A stretch of DNA of 33,839 nucleotides from Bacteroidales bacterium (GCA_027858745.1 JAQICB010000016.1:1-33839), one strand, 5' to 3'. Counted from the stretch's first letter, positions 7,759 through 18,671 are shown. The notes: generated by a model from the letters alone, not told the origin. A program made the numbers and translations.

Positions 7759-9615
7759 CTAATTAAAGAAAAACCACGACAGTGCAAATGATAAAGAACC
7801 TGATTGTTGAGGATAGTGCGGAAACAAAAAATTCTTTTCAACCAAAGCACTATATAAACCTTTATATTTTAATGAAATTCGTACTGGTTTATATTTCAAT
7901 GACACGAAAATTTGGGTAATCGGATAATGTCCAATTTCTTGATTATTTTGATAGGCAAATACACTCAACGAAGGAATATATGAAGGAGCATTATATTTTG
8001 AAAACCACATAAAATCAAAACCTATATGTGTTTCTATTAAATTCTTAAATACTTTTCCGGAATAATACACTGCATTATAACTAATCCATTCTGGTAAATC
8101 AAGTGCATGCGATTCAACTCGTTGAAAAACAGCTCTGTTATCTAACACAAACCGCCATAAATGTGTTTTTTTCCGTATTTCAAACTGAGTAACAAAGGTA
8201 CGTGACGATAATTGTTGCAAGTCTAAATCATCGGAAAGGTACACCATATTATTAATCTGCAACAAAGAGGCAGAAAGAGATATATTCTCAAAATCACTCG
8301 AAAGCGTTCCACCTATCTTTTGCGAAAAAACAGGTTCAAAGTCGGTATCCCAAACAACGTGATTGGACTGAAAATGTTCTAAAATGCCTTCCGGTGTCTG
8401 TCGAGAAACATCGTACTGAATTTCTATGCTGTTCGCATGATTGCCAAGCATAAAATCGGAACGAGATAAAGTTGTGTGAGAATTATAATCACCCGCAAAA
8501 TAACCCGCAAGAACAATATCATGTGTATGATCTATATCAAACATGCTTGTTTCATATAACACATACCCTTCATAAAAAAATGAATTGTAAGTCTTATCGG
8601 GAAATTCATTCAAATAATCTCGAAACGAATCAAAACTATATGTATGTCCAATGCCAACATGTGCAACAAAATCTCGTTCTCCATTTTCCGAAAACTCATA
8701 AAACAAGGTGTTGGTGAGATGAGAAACAAGAATAGTATCGTGCGTCTTTGTAGAATCAAACAATATAGCCGGATAATAAGATGCAGGAATGTCATTATCA
8801 ATATACACAAAATCTGACTTTTCGAAAGATAAAGCATGACCAAAAGCTTGAGAATAGTGTGGCATATGCACACGGCTCGTATCGGGAATGAGAGATCTGC
8901 TTCCGAGATTCCATTTTTGTACCAGCTCTCCCTCTTGATATTTTTTTTCGGAATGAGCATCAGAAAGATTCATAATCATAGAAAGCGGATACTCTATTAA
9001 ACTATCACGTATCAGCCCGCCATTTTCATCATGCGAAAGATAATTAAAAGCATACATACCGTGTATAGAATACATATCACCGGTATAACTAAACCAGGGT
9101 GAAATATGACGTCCCGAAACAACTTGATTGCTATATTCTCCATTGCTTTTATAATATCGCAAGCGAATACCAACATTTAAATCTTTAGAATAATTTTGTG
9201 TATGAATAAATGAAATATGCTGTTGTTCTAAATCCCCTGAAGAGTACGTAAAAGTAGTATATGGTTTACGTGCAATATACTGATTCATATTATCTTTCAA
9301 AAAAAGACGTTCATAAAATGGCTGAATAAAAAAATGAGAAGAAAACTCTTGCGGATTCGTTAATGAAAAAGAAGGACTTCCATAATATCCAAGATTAACA
9401 TGATATTCAGACAAAGGCTGATGTGGTTCAAATTCGTGAAATACATCAATGCTCGTATCAATAGCAGTAGAAATACGTTTAGTATACGTATCATTGTACC
9501 GAAAAGCTTCAACAGTATGAACAATAATAGAATCTACCTGCACTGAATCTTGATTTTGCGAAAATGCAAAATTCAAAAATCCAAAAAAACATACTACACA
9601 CAGAATTTTTTTCAT
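7759..9615 (-). CDS. Putative outer-membrane porin (Porin_10-like beta-barrel)
   Basis: The 618-aa protein has a clear Sec signal peptide (MKKILCVVCFFGFLNFAFS, then Q20). The rest is rich in alternating polar and aromatic segments typical of beta-strands, ending in an aromatic C-terminus (SWFFFN) as outer-membrane barrels do. The composition and segments such as GYYGSPSFSLTNPQEF suggest the Bacteroidota 'putative porin' family (Porin_10, PF14121); the family call is from memory of its appearance, the barrel call from sequence. The start codon is 1 nt after the sprA stop, so the two are very likely translationally coupled. Its ligand or role is unknown. The link to SprA may mean a role in outer-membrane traffic, but that is inference. 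Confidence 0.75.
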   Translation of the reverse strand: MKKILCVVCFFGFLNFAFSQNQDSVQVDSIIVHTVEAFRYNDTYTKRISTAIDTSIDVFHEFEPHQPLSEYHVNLGYYGSPSFSLTNPQEFSSHFFIQPFYERLFLKDNMNQYIARKPYTTFTYSSGDLEQQHISFIHTQNYSKDLNVGIRLRYYKSNGEYSNQVVSGRHISPWFSYTGDMYSIHGMYAFNYLSHDENGGLIRDSLIEYPLSMIMNLSDAHSEKKYQEGELVQKWNLGSRSLIPDTSRVHMPHYSQAFGHALSFEKSDFVYIDNDIPASYYPAILFDSTKTHDTILVSHLTNTLFYEFSENGERDFVAHVGIGHTYSFDSFRDYLNEFPDKTYNSFFYEGYVLYETSMFDIDHTHDIVLAGYFAGDYNSHTTLSRSDFMLGNHANSIEIQYDVSRQTPEGILEHFQSNHVVWDTDFEPVFSQKIGGTLSSDFENISLSASLLQINNMVYLSDDLDLQQLSSRTFVTQFEIRKKTHLWRFVLDNRAVFQRVESHALDLPEWISYNAVYYSGKVFKNLIETHIGFDFMWFSKYNAPSYIPSLSVFAYQNNQEIGHYPITQIFVSLKYKPVRISLKYKGLYSALVEKNFLFPHYPQQSGSLSFALSWFFFN

Positions 9616-9616
9616 A

Positions 9617-12600
9617 CTATATCAACGAAAAACGTAAATTAATTCCTCCACTCCAACTCGATGTTCGATATCCGTTGGTATATGGAGAGTTCATATTATA
9701 ATCGAGATAGACACGAAGCGTAAATCGCTCATTCAACATATAATCAGCATACGATTCGAGAGAATACATTTTGGTACCGGATATTACCCTCGTCACATCT
9801 TCTACAATATTTCGACGAACCGTTTGATTATCACGCACGGAAAAATCAAGACGAATAGTTAGGTCATTATCATACGATTTATTGTTAAGACTTAATTTGA
9901 AATTTTCAAACACATATCCACCACCAATAACATATTCAAAACCTAAATTTTCAGATATTTCCGTATTGGTAAACGACAATGTTATAGAACGATTATTACG
10001 AATTTCAATTTTTCCCGTAAAATTATTTTGTAAGCGAGCATCAATTCCAATAATAGGATTAAAGCGCTCGGAAATACTCACATTTTGCACATCATATTGC
10101 GGCATGAGATAAATTTTTCCATCAGATGGATTTACATAAAATTCATTATCGAAAGAAGTCCCAGACGTAAATGACTCATAGCCGCCAACAGTGTATGAAG
10201 ACGTGTAGGCATGATTAATATTTATTGACTTGAAATATTCCTTAAATAAATCCAATCTCGACAAACCATTATAGGAAACGCGCCAGTTAAGCGTTCGTAA
10301 AAAAGATTTTACATCAGAAAACAGAGGTGTAAAATAATCATCAATATACACGTCTTGAGGATTTTGTCCGGAATAAGCAGATAAAAAAGCCGGTAACAAT
10401 ACATCCTGAGATGTTTCGTTGTAATACTCAGGAAAGCCGGTATCAGGATTAATTTCGTAGGTATTTCCAAACCGCTCTTGAGCTAAGCGTTGTGCTATCT
10501 CAATTCTATTTTTCCGAAACGAAGTATACGCTTTATCCGAATTAAAAGAGGTTAAAATTGTATTATAGGTAATCGAAAAACCGCCACTAACTTGCTCATT
10601 ATTATAATTATCATCACCATCATTATCACCAACCATATATCGCATAATATCTTCAGAAAATTGGCGACTCGAATTTAATGTAACACGCATATTATTAAGC
10701 GGTTGCATTGAAGCCTGCAAACGTAATTGGTTCGAATATGTTTGTTTAAATTTTTCGCTCAATAAATCATTATCAACAATCCAATGATCTGTAGTAAGGT
10801 TTTTATCGAGATTATCGGGAATCATACCGAGCACATAGGCTAAACCGGGATTATAGATTCCGGGGGCTGTTTGAGACAAGCCGAGATACTCTGTATTATA
10901 TTTATAACCCGGAATATATGTTCCTTCTGTTACCGAATAATTAATAGAAACTGTTTTTGTCATCATCAACAAATTGACCACATTATCGGTAATTTTTGTA
11001 AGTGCCGACTCGGATATATCTCTCCTACCTACAACAACAATACGAGTATTTTGAGCATCACGAACCGGAATAAATTCTGCTTCTTGTTCAGAGGTAATTT
11101 TCGTTTGCCCTTGTATCAATTGATTATTTTCATCAACAACTGTGATACGAACATCCTTTGTTTTTAAATTATGTTTAATAAGGTAAACTTCATTCTTTTT
11201 CATTGAAATGCCATTATTATCATACTTCACTGTTTCCTTACGCTGCACTGAACTTCCCTTCCGACGCATACGTTTTTCTACTGTTTTTAAATATTCCGAT
11301 TTTTGATACAAACGAGTAACATTAAGATTTGTATTTAACGATTTTGTATTTGAGTTTTTAATGGCATTTCCAAAATCAACTCCCGAGCTCAACTCAGCAC
11401 CTCTATCCCAATTATACGTACCGGAATATTTATAATTAGAATTAATCCAATCAAACAAAGAAATCTTATCAATAGGAATTTTGTAGTTTACCCCAACTTT
11501 TTGAGAAAATTGCTGATTATCACCAAAGGCTTGCAGATTATTCCACACTTCTTGCTTATACTCATTCCATAATTCCTCATCTGTTTTATCAATAACTCCC
11601 TCCGGCTCATCTATTCGGGCATAATTGACCGCATCGTATGAGAGTTTAATATTTTTTGCAAGATTATAATTAACCGCATATGTTCTATTCCAATCAAACC
11701 ACTTGCTTGCCAAAACGGGAAGTTTAATATCCGAAGACATATTTCTTCGTTGTTGCTCCTTATACACACGCTCCCAATCGTTTTTCACTGTCACAGAGGT
11801 TGGTAAAAGGTAAAAATTCACATCACGAATCAACCTTATTTTATTGCTTTTGAACGGCGTATAATTTTTCGGACGCATGGTGTAGTTATAGTTCAAGCCA
11901 AAAGCATACCTGTGATTATAATTTTTGATATAATCAACATTTCGCATAAAACGAGTACTATATGCATAATTGGTAGAAAAATTACTAATATTCAAAGGAC
12001 TTTGTTTACCCGATTTATTAGAAATTTTAACATTCGTAAAATTATAACTCATACTTTTCGTATAATCACGAGTAATGTTCAACAACGAATCACGTTGCGA
12101 TTGAGTATTCAAATTATTGAGCGATTGATCCAACAAAATATCAGGATTTGTTGGGTCATATTGTGGGGTAATAAATATTTCTGAAATATCTGCATAGAAT
12201 GGGATATTCAATCCCCAATCTTCCGGAAAAAATTTATGAAGCGACACATTAGAAGCAGCATCATACTGATACAATGTTTCCAAACTTCGTTCAAATACTT
12301 TTTGGTCGATACTACCAAATCCCGGTTTACTGGTTTTTCCGGCAAACGAAAGTGTCGCAAAATCGGCAACATTTACTCGAGCAGAAGCTATAGCAGCCCA
12401 CCCACCTTGTTCATTTATATCGGTCAGTCGCAATTCATTAAACCATACAACACCTGATTTTGGCAAACCGTCATCTAAATTATTGCGTGATGTTTTTTTC
12501 GGATTTCTCACTCCTATCATAATGGTTCTCACATTACTAATACTCGGACTCCCTTTTACAATAACCCTATTATTTCCGTGTGTAATCGAATAGGTGTGAT

Positions 12601-15600
12601 ATAATTCCAAATCAGAAATCACCCCATTATTCATCATTGCATCACGTTCTAATTTAACATCCGTAAACACCGATAAATCTATAGATAATTTATTATCTTC
12701 CGGCCACACCAACAGCCTGTCATTATAACTGTTATTATTATATCCTGCCACACCTTCACTTTCATGAAGTGTAAATTCAAGTGGTATTTCGTACTCATAA
12801 TAGTTCTCGGTAAAATCGGAACCAACACGAATAAAGGCTACCAAATCACCGGAATTAACTATTTGCTCTTCGCCTATGAGAGCCTCAGCATGAATAAACA
12901 TTTCCATCCGTCCGAACTGACGTAAATCTTTATTAAAATTCTTATACACTGCTTTTGAATTTCCGTCTTCCAAATCAGCAACTTTACATTCCAAAGAAGA
13001 CTCATTCAATTCCTGTAAAGATGTACTCATCGGGTCAATCACACGTTCTATACCGGGAGGCAACACATAATTTATAGGTGTTCTATTACTATTTTCTTCA
13101 ATACTCACCACCGAAACATCAAATTCCGAATCATTAAAAATATCATATTCACCGGGTTCATATAATGGTTCGGTATACCGTCGCCAACTACTATAAACAA
13201 GAGAAAATTTAGCTATGCGCAATATAACCGAATCTTCAAACTCTCGCATAAACATTCTCATAAATGGAATGTCACGAAAATCAGAAATATCACCAATTCG
13301 TTGCTTTTCTTCAGTGGTTATTGGTATTTTAAATTGATACCAGGTAGCAACATCCTTATTATCTACAATCTCATCCAACTCATCAACAATAAAATTCTGT
13401 CCTACCTTCATATCATCCGGTCGTAAACTAATGTGATATTGATAATAAGCCTCGGTTTCTTGCAAAGTGTTATCATCATTCACATCCTCTTTATCGGGTT
13501 GATACGATGATGTTCCTTCAGAATTTCCTTCCGGAGAATTCCCGTCTATATTACTAAAATATTTATAGCGCCACACGATATCTTTCTCAACTCCCCGATT
13601 GTCTCTGTATGAATAAAAGTTATCGGCAGAAGGATCCTGACTAATTTTTTCATATGTCTCGGGTGTAACAATCTGTTGTACATCATTCAAATAATCTGCA
13701 AAAAACATTTGTTCATCATCATCAGACAAACCGTCGAAACCAACATCTTGTATAGTACGATCAACATCACTACTAAATCCGGTTTCTACAATCAGATAAT
13801 TCGGCACATGTCCCCACGCTGTTTCATCGTATCGTTCCGGATCTTCAACCAGACCATTTTCTGCAGATTTACGACCGTCACGTAATACGTCCTCCGACAT
13901 TCGCCCCAAGTTTATATAAAAATCTCCTCCTTCATGTTGTTTCAATGAATCATCTTGAAATGGATTCATCAACCAAAACTCGATATACTCTACGTTTGTT
14001 TCTTCAAAATCAGTTGTGTTTAACGAAATCATTAATCCACCCCAGCGTGATTTTGGATTAGCAAGAGAACCATCAGAATTTAAACCGGAAGAAATACCGG
14101 AAACTCCTTTTGCGTCATAATTATACTGTCCCCGTTCGTTAGGATAATAGGCAATGTTTAACAATGATAATGGCAGATTATTATACACTTCAACATCTTT
14201 ATTCGGGAATAAATTTGTTTCTTGTACTGCACGTGAAAATGTTTGTTGCTGCACTGTTTTGCTCACAAACGAATTGTTGGTATAAAACGAACGGTTAATA
14301 TCGTACCACGTAATATGTGCAGCATTATACCGAAAAGTTCGATTGTTGACAAACTCACCTTCGGGAAAGAGATTTTTTTGTCCCTGCGGTGTAGTGGCAA
14401 TTTTCCAAGAAGTTGGTTCGCGAAGATAAATGCGTCCTTCCGTATTTTCAAAATTATCAAGCTCCACCGCATCAGAAATATATTTTGACTGATCGGGTAT
14501 TAATTGAGCATATTCTGCCGATAACTGCACCGAGGACTCTTCTTTTGTTGAAACAAAGGGAACATATTTATCTACAAATGTGGTTATTGCATTTACTTCA
14601 TTCGAGTAGTTCGCATCCAATCCGAACATCGTGTTATTTATCGGATAATCATCAAAACTCACTTTTTGAACCATCGGCTGCTCATTCAAACGCAAGAGAG
14701 TTGCGCCGAAATTTATATTTTTAGAATAGCGATAATCAAGATGTGTTCCCATAAACGTTTTCGTTTTCATAGAAAACAATGGATTACTTTCAAATTGAAT
14801 ATCAATATTGACATCAGATTGTAACAAACCTTCATTAATAATTTTGACCGAACCGCCCATGTAATCAACGGTATAGTCGCTTCCTTCAACCAGTTTCCGT
14901 CCGCCCGCAGTTACAGTCACCGAATTCTCCTGAATTTGGGTTGCATTCAAAAATATTTCGGAACTCACACTTGATTTATAATTACCTTTAATAAGAAATT
15001 TATTCTTATTTGCTACCTGACGGGCGGCACTTTGTGTAGAATCATATAATTCGGTATAAATATATTTTTGAGCTATATCATCATCATTAATTTTCTCCTG
15101 CAAAAAACTACCAAAAGGCTCTAAGACAGGAAAAAAGATAAGTCCTTTTGATGCATCAATGGTATAACCGTCAATAAAATCGAACATTCCGTCAGGATAT
15201 GGCATATTATCTACGGTTGTATTATCTAAATTAAACAAAGACAAAAATTGCTCTCCTTTAATAGCACCTTCAGATAAATAGGGTATTGGGGTTCCGGTGC
15301 GATCGTCTTCGTACAAGATATTTAATTCAAAATCATCTTTACTTATTTGATAACCACCAATTGAGTAGACATTTTTCATCATCAAATCCCAGTTATTATA
15401 TGTCGGATTCGTTTGGGGACTTTTAAGCATTTTCACAATCAATACCTCTGGATGTTCAACACCACCATTTGAAAATTCACCAACCTGATAAATTTGGCCT
15501 TTATACTCATATTCAAACGCAACACCTAAAATACGAGACGATTGTACCGCTGTACGCAAAGAAATATACCCCAATCGTGTATTTACCTCATATTGCCTTT

Positions 15601-16906
15601 GATCGAGCAAAATAGCCTGTTCCACCTTACCATACTCACGTCCTTGTTCCAACCTACCTTGCAACAGAGACGATATATTACTAATCTGTCGTATACCTTG
15701 AATATTTTTTATATCAGAATATAATTGTTCGTTTTTGGGCACATTATATACTTTTCCGGAAGGACCTTCTTCATACGAATCACCAATATCGGTTAGAGCA
15801 AGAATATTTCGCGCATTTTCGCTTCCAGACGAAGTTTGTGTTACCCATACCTCAACTTTTCTAATAATAATACCAGACGCTATTTCTGGAGAATTTGCAA
15901 AAGCGTCCTCATATTGCCCTCTAAAATAATGACTTAAAAAATAGTGTTTATCTTCTTCGTAATTATCACTGCGAACTTCAAATTCTTTAGTCTGAGCTCC
16001 GCCCTGAACTGAAACTGAATTATAATCACCTTGTTGACGAGAAAAAACTCCGGTCACAAATAATTTTCCGAACTGCAATTCAGACTTTACTCCAAATAAA
16101 CTTTGACTTCCGGTAATCAAAGAACTGGTAAGGGGCATAGATACATTACCAAATTCTATTTTTTTAATTATCTCATCCTCATCACCCTCATATTCCAACT
16201 TTATTTCTCGTTCAAATTCAAATTGAGCTTCCGTATCATATTTTACCACAAGAGACATCTTATCACCAATATTCCCGGTAACACTCATTTGAATTTTAGT
16301 GTCGAATTCCGGTTGGGTTGTTCGTTGCTGTTTTCTCGTAAAACGAGGGTTTCTATTATTGGTGTGACGAAAACCGAATGTAAGTTCTGCCGCACCTTGT
16401 GGAACAATATCAACTTGATTTTCGGCAAAAAAACCTTCTTCTTGATCTTCAAAAAAATCCAAATCAGGTTTAAATTCAGACTCATCACCTCGTCGATATG
16501 CCGAAGCTCTGTTATTCCAATAATCTTCACGACGCTGATTACCCGAAAATCTAAAATACTCTTGCGGAGTCAATATTTGTGGAGCTCCAACAGGAGTATC
16601 ACCTATCATTTTTTGTGCTATATATTCATCTGATTCGGGATTATAAGAAACATCATAATACACTTCCGGCGAAGGTTTCAATCGAAATCCTTGGGACTCT
16701 TGTTGCTTTTGTTCAAAAAGATTAGGAGACTCCTCAGGAATTGGAATAATAAGCGGTTTCTTAGTTTTGGGTGTATCAATTGAATCGAGTGGCGTATCGA
16801 TATCTACAAAATCTACCCGAAAAGAAGATGCACGAGCCAACACAATTAGCATACTTACCAATCCGAAAATAAAAAAAAGATATTTAAATTTAAAAATTTT
16901 AAACAC
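9617..16906 (-). CDS. sprA: SprA, outer-membrane translocon of the type IX secretion system
   Basis: SprA (Sov in Porphyromonas) is a giant beta-barrel through which T9SS cargo crosses the outer membrane, working with PorV and Plug. This protein has 2429 aa, close to the ~2400 aa of known SprA. It opens with a hydrophobic segment (about residues 8-25) that serves as signal peptide. Around residues 255-340 is the SprA_N signature region (GSQSLFGVKSELQFGKLFV, then HYFLSHYFRGQYE). Many amphipathic strand-like segments follow to the C-terminal SGGINLRFSLI. ruvA immediately upstream is the same neighbour seen in other Bacteroidota. No T9SS cargo tail, PorV or GldKLMN gene is in the window. The reading frame is intact over 7.3 kb, so the system is probably functional here. 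Confidence 0.95.
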   Translation of the reverse strand: MFKIFKFKYLFFIFGLVSMLIVLARASSFRVDFVDIDTPLDSIDTPKTKKPLIIPIPEESPNLFEQKQQESQGFRLKPSPEVYYDVSYNPESDEYIAQKMIGDTPVGAPQILTPQEYFRFSGNQRREDYWNNRASAYRRGDESEFKPDLDFFEDQEEGFFAENQVDIVPQGAAELTFGFRHTNNRNPRFTRKQQRTTQPEFDTKIQMSVTGNIGDKMSLVVKYDTEAQFEFEREIKLEYEGDEDEIIKKIEFGNVSMPLTSSLITGSQSLFGVKSELQFGKLFVTGVFSRQQGDYNSVSVQGGAQTKEFEVRSDNYEEDKHYFLSHYFRGQYEDAFANSPEIASGIIIRKVEVWVTQTSSGSENARNILALTDIGDSYEEGPSGKVYNVPKNEQLYSDIKNIQGIRQISNISSLLQGRLEQGREYGKVEQAILLDQRQYEVNTRLGYISLRTAVQSSRILGVAFEYEYKGQIYQVGEFSNGGVEHPEVLIVKMLKSPQTNPTYNNWDLMMKNVYSIGGYQISKDDFELNILYEDDRTGTPIPYLSEGAIKGEQFLSLFNLDNTTVDNMPYPDGMFDFIDGYTIDASKGLIFFPVLEPFGSFLQEKINDDDIAQKYIYTELYDSTQSAARQVANKNKFLIKGNYKSSVSSEIFLNATQIQENSVTVTAGGRKLVEGSDYTVDYMGGSVKIINEGLLQSDVNIDIQFESNPLFSMKTKTFMGTHLDYRYSKNINFGATLLRLNEQPMVQKVSFDDYPINNTMFGLDANYSNEVNAITTFVDKYVPFVSTKEESSVQLSAEYAQLIPDQSKYISDAVELDNFENTEGRIYLREPTSWKIATTPQGQKNLFPEGEFVNNRTFRYNAAHITWYDINRSFYTNNSFVSKTVQQQTFSRAVQETNLFPNKDVEVYNNLPLSLLNIAYYPNERGQYNYDAKGVSGISSGLNSDGSLANPKSRWGGLMISLNTTDFEETNVEYIEFWLMNPFQDDSLKQHEGGDFYINLGRMSEDVLRDGRKSAENGLVEDPERYDETAWGHVPNYLIVETGFSSDVDRTIQDVGFDGLSDDDEQMFFADYLNDVQQIVTPETYEKISQDPSADNFYSYRDNRGVEKDIVWRYKYFSNIDGNSPEGNSEGTSSYQPDKEDVNDDNTLQETEAYYQYHISLRPDDMKVGQNFIVDELDEIVDNKDVATWYQFKIPITTEEKQRIGDISDFRDIPFMRMFMREFEDSVILRIAKFSLVYSSWRRYTEPLYEPGEYDIFNDSEFDVSVVSIEENSNRTPINYVLPPGIERVIDPMSTSLQELNESSLECKVADLEDGNSKAVYKNFNKDLRQFGRMEMFIHAEALIGEEQIVNSGDLVAFIRVGSDFTENYYEYEIPLEFTLHESEGVAGYNNNSYNDRLLVWPEDNKLSIDLSVFTDVKLERDAMMNNGVISDLELYHTYSITHGNNRVIVKGSPSISNVRTIMIGVRNPKKTSRNNLDDGLPKSGVVWFNELRLTDINEQGGWAAIASARVNVADFATLSFAGKTSKPGFGSIDQKVFERSLETLYQYDAASNVSLHKFFPEDWGLNIPFYADISEIFITPQYDPTNPDILLDQSLNNLNTQSQRDSLLNITRDYTKSMSYNFTNVKISNKSGKQSPLNISNFSTNYAYSTRFMRNVDYIKNYNHRYAFGLNYNYTMRPKNYTPFKSNKIRLIRDVNFYLLPTSVTVKNDWERVYKEQQRRNMSSDIKLPVLASKWFDWNRTYAVNYNLAKNIKLSYDAVNYARIDEPEGVIDKTDEELWNEYKQEVWNNLQAFGDNQQFSQKVGVNYKIPIDKISLFDWINSNYKYSGTYNWDRGAELSSGVDFGNAIKNSNTKSLNTNLNVTRLYQKSEYLKTVEKRMRRKGSSVQRKETVKYDNNGISMKKNEVYLIKHNLKTKDVRITVVDENNQLIQGQTKITSEQEAEFIPVRDAQNTRIVVVGRRDISESALTKITDNVVNLLMMTKTVSINYSVTEGTYIPGYKYNTEYLGLSQTAPGIYNPGLAYVLGMIPDNLDKNLTTDHWIVDNDLLSEKFKQTYSNQLRLQASMQPLNNMRVTLNSSRQFSEDIMRYMVGDNDGDDNYNNEQVSGGFSITYNTILTSFNSDKAYTSFRKNRIEIAQRLAQERFGNTYEINPDTGFPEYYNETSQDVLLPAFLSAYSGQNPQDVYIDDYFTPLFSDVKSFLRTLNWRVSYNGLSRLDLFKEYFKSININHAYTSSYTVGGYESFTSGTSFDNEFYVNPSDGKIYLMPQYDVQNVSISERFNPIIGIDARLQNNFTGKIEIRNNRSITLSFTNTEISENLGFEYVIGGGYVFENFKLSLNNKSYDNDLTIRLDFSVRDNQTVRRNIVEDVTRVISGTKMYSLESYADYMLNERFTLRVYLDYNMNSPYTNGYRTSSWSGGINLRFSLI

Positions 16907-16943
16907 TCGTAAAATCTGTTATCAAACAATTAACACATAAGAA

Positions 16944-17525
16944 TTACAGTCGTCGTAATGCAATTTTAACAATTTCCTCAACAGAGCTTGCTCCGTCATC
17001 GTGAATAATTTTTTTAATTTGCTTCTCCACAGTATTTTTTGCAAAACCTAACATAACCAATGCAGATAACGCCTCATCCATTAAACTATTGTCTTGAACA
17101 GAATTATTTTCATTTCCAATACCATCATAAGATACTTTATCTTGCAAATCAACAATTACACGTTGTGCAGATTTTGCTCCAATCCCCTTCACACTTTGAA
17201 TTAATTTCACATCATTGTTAACAATAGCTTGTACTAATTCATCTGTTTGTAATTTTGATAAAATCACACGTGCTGTATTTGCACCAACACCTGAAACAGA
17301 GATTAACAAACGAAACAATCTTCGCTCCTCTTCATGAAAAAACCCAAATAAATCATGAGTATCTTCTCTAATTATTTCATGAAGTAAAAGCACGGCATTA
17401 GAATTTCCCTTAAGTTGCTCACAGGTATACAATGTTATATTAATAAAATACCCAATTCCATTATTATCTATAACAACATATGTTGGTGTTACTGTTTTAA
17501 CTGTTCCTGAAATATATTCTAACAT
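16944..17525 (-). CDS. ruvA: Holliday junction helicase subunit RuvA
   Basis: RuvA binds four-way junctions as a tetramer and loads the RuvB motor for branch migration. The 193-aa protein has the N-terminal OB domain (1-62), two helix-hairpin-helix motifs (SVSGVGANTA at about 76-85 and SVKGIGAKSAQRVI at 111-124), and a C-terminal RuvB-binding domain (~148-193) ending in ALRRL. A flexible linker rich in Asn and Asp (about 134-147) joins them. It starts 4 nt after pdxA and ends 37 nt before sprA. ruvB is not here. Confidence 0.97.
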   Translation of the reverse strand: MLEYISGTVKTVTPTYVVIDNNGIGYFINITLYTCEQLKGNSNAVLLLHEIIREDTHDLFGFFHEEERRLFRLLISVSGVGANTARVILSKLQTDELVQAIVNNDVKLIQSVKGIGAKSAQRVIVDLQDKVSYDGIGNENNSVQDNSLMDEALSALVMLGFAKNTVEKQIKKIIHDDGASSVEEIVKIALRRL

Positions 17526-17529
17526 TGAA

Positions 17530-18558
17530 TTATTTTAATTGATTATGTTTTAATTCTTGATTATTTTTTCGTGAAGAATAAATATCACATGCCATAAAGA
17601 CTGCTGCTTGTAAAGATTTCTCTGATGCTTCATCTTTTCCTGCAATATTATAAGCAGTGCCATGGCCCGGAGAAACCCGAATAATAGGTAATCCTGCGGT
17701 ATAATTCACAGCCGATTCAAAATCTAATGCTTTAAAAGGTGTCAAAATCTGATCGTGATACATCCCTAAAATAGCGTCAAAAGACCGATATTGTGCTGCT
17801 CCAAAAAATCCATCGGCAGCATACGGACCTAAGGCCATAATTCCATTTTTCCGTGCTTCTTCCAATACAGGTTTTATAATTTTTTCTTCTTCGTCCCCCA
17901 ACAAACCATTATCTCCGGCATGCGGATTGAGACCGAGTACCGCAATACGAGGTTTTCTAATATTAAAATCAACTTGCAATGTTGAATTCAACACCTCTAA
18001 TTTACTCATAATATTTTCTGCAGTTATATGAGATGGAACTTCGGATAAGGGTACATGTCCGGCAACTACACCAACACGCATTAAATCATTTATTAAAAGC
18101 ATGAGATATTGGTCTGTTTCTGACTCCGATGCAAAAAACTCGGTATGTCCGGGAAAGGTAAAGCCTGCTTTTGAAATGGTATGTTTATTTATTGGTGCGG
18201 TAACAATAACATCAATTTTATTACTTTTCAAATCTTTAACAGCCTCTTGCAAAGCATCATAAGCCGAACGTCCAGCTTCTTCGGTTTCTTGTCCTAAATC
18301 GACACGAAGATCAGATTCGCCACAGTTAATAATGTTTACAAATTTATCCTGTGCTTCGTCTGCTGATTTTATTTGATGGAAATTGAAATTTTGTACTGAT
18401 GTTTGTTTTCTATGAAATGCTGCTGCCTTTGCTGAACCATATACAATAACTGTTTTGTCTTCTAATATTCTGTTGTCTGCAAAAGCTTTCATAATAACCT
18501 CATAACTAACACCATTAATATCGCCGTGAGTTATTCCTATTCTAATATTTTTATTCAT
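17530..18558 (-). CDS. pdxA: 4-hydroxythreonine-4-phosphate dehydrogenase PdxA
   Basis: PdxA oxidises 4-phosphohydroxy-L-threonine in the DXP-dependent route to pyridoxal 5'-phosphate. The 342-aa protein carries the three metal-binding histidines at H168 (VAGHVPL), H213 (NPHAGDNG) and H268 (GMYHDQ), each two residues later than in E. coli. The substrate segment APINKHTI (121-128) and GFTFPGHTEF (132-141) are intact. The N-terminal THGDINGVSYE replaces the GDPAGIGPE of proteobacterial PdxA; I recall this from Bacteroidota homologues. It heads the pdxA-ruvA-sprA-porin cluster. pdxJ is not in the window. Confidence 0.96.
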   Translation of the reverse strand: MNKNIRIGITHGDINGVSYEVIMKAFADNRILEDKTVIVYGSAKAAAFHRKQTSVQNFNFHQIKSADEAQDKFVNIINCGESDLRVDLGQETEEAGRSAYDALQEAVKDLKSNKIDVIVTAPINKHTISKAGFTFPGHTEFFASESETDQYLMLLINDLMRVGVVAGHVPLSEVPSHITAENIMSKLEVLNSTLQVDFNIRKPRIAVLGLNPHAGDNGLLGDEEEKIIKPVLEEARKNGIMALGPYAADGFFGAAQYRSFDAILGMYHDQILTPFKALDFESAVNYTAGLPIIRVSPGHGTAYNIAGKDEASEKSLQAAVFMACDIYSSRKNNQELKHNQLK

Positions 18559-18603
18559 GTAGTATCTATTTTTATTATGAGTTTAGCTCTCTAAAATTTG
18601 GCA

Positions 18604-18611
18604 CAAAGATA
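18604..18611 (-). promoter_or_regulatory. Candidate -7 element for pdxA-ruvA-sprA-porin
   Basis: The minus strand reads TATCTTTG, a match to TAnnTTTG, in the 113-bp gap between pbpC and pdxA. The predicted transcript start is about 18597, giving a leader of about 40 nt. The -33 element is not convincing. This is the only good promoter-like site I find upstream of the 10.8-kb cluster. Confidence 0.45.
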
Positions 18612-18671
18612 AAAAATTGTTTGGAGCAATCTATTCTAATACATGGAATAATTGCAGGGAAATATGAATTT

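Noticed and set aside
7736-7765. Inverted repeat TAATTAG/CTAATTA overlapping the porin stop codon, possible terminator between convergent fmt and porin genes
   Set aside because: The stem is 7 bp and mostly A-T with a 16-nt loop and no T-run, too weak to call a terminator.
9617-16906. Long open frames on the plus strand opposite sprA and the alpha-2-macroglobulin gene
   Set aside because: They are antisense shadows of strongly conserved coding sequence, with no domain or promoter of their own.
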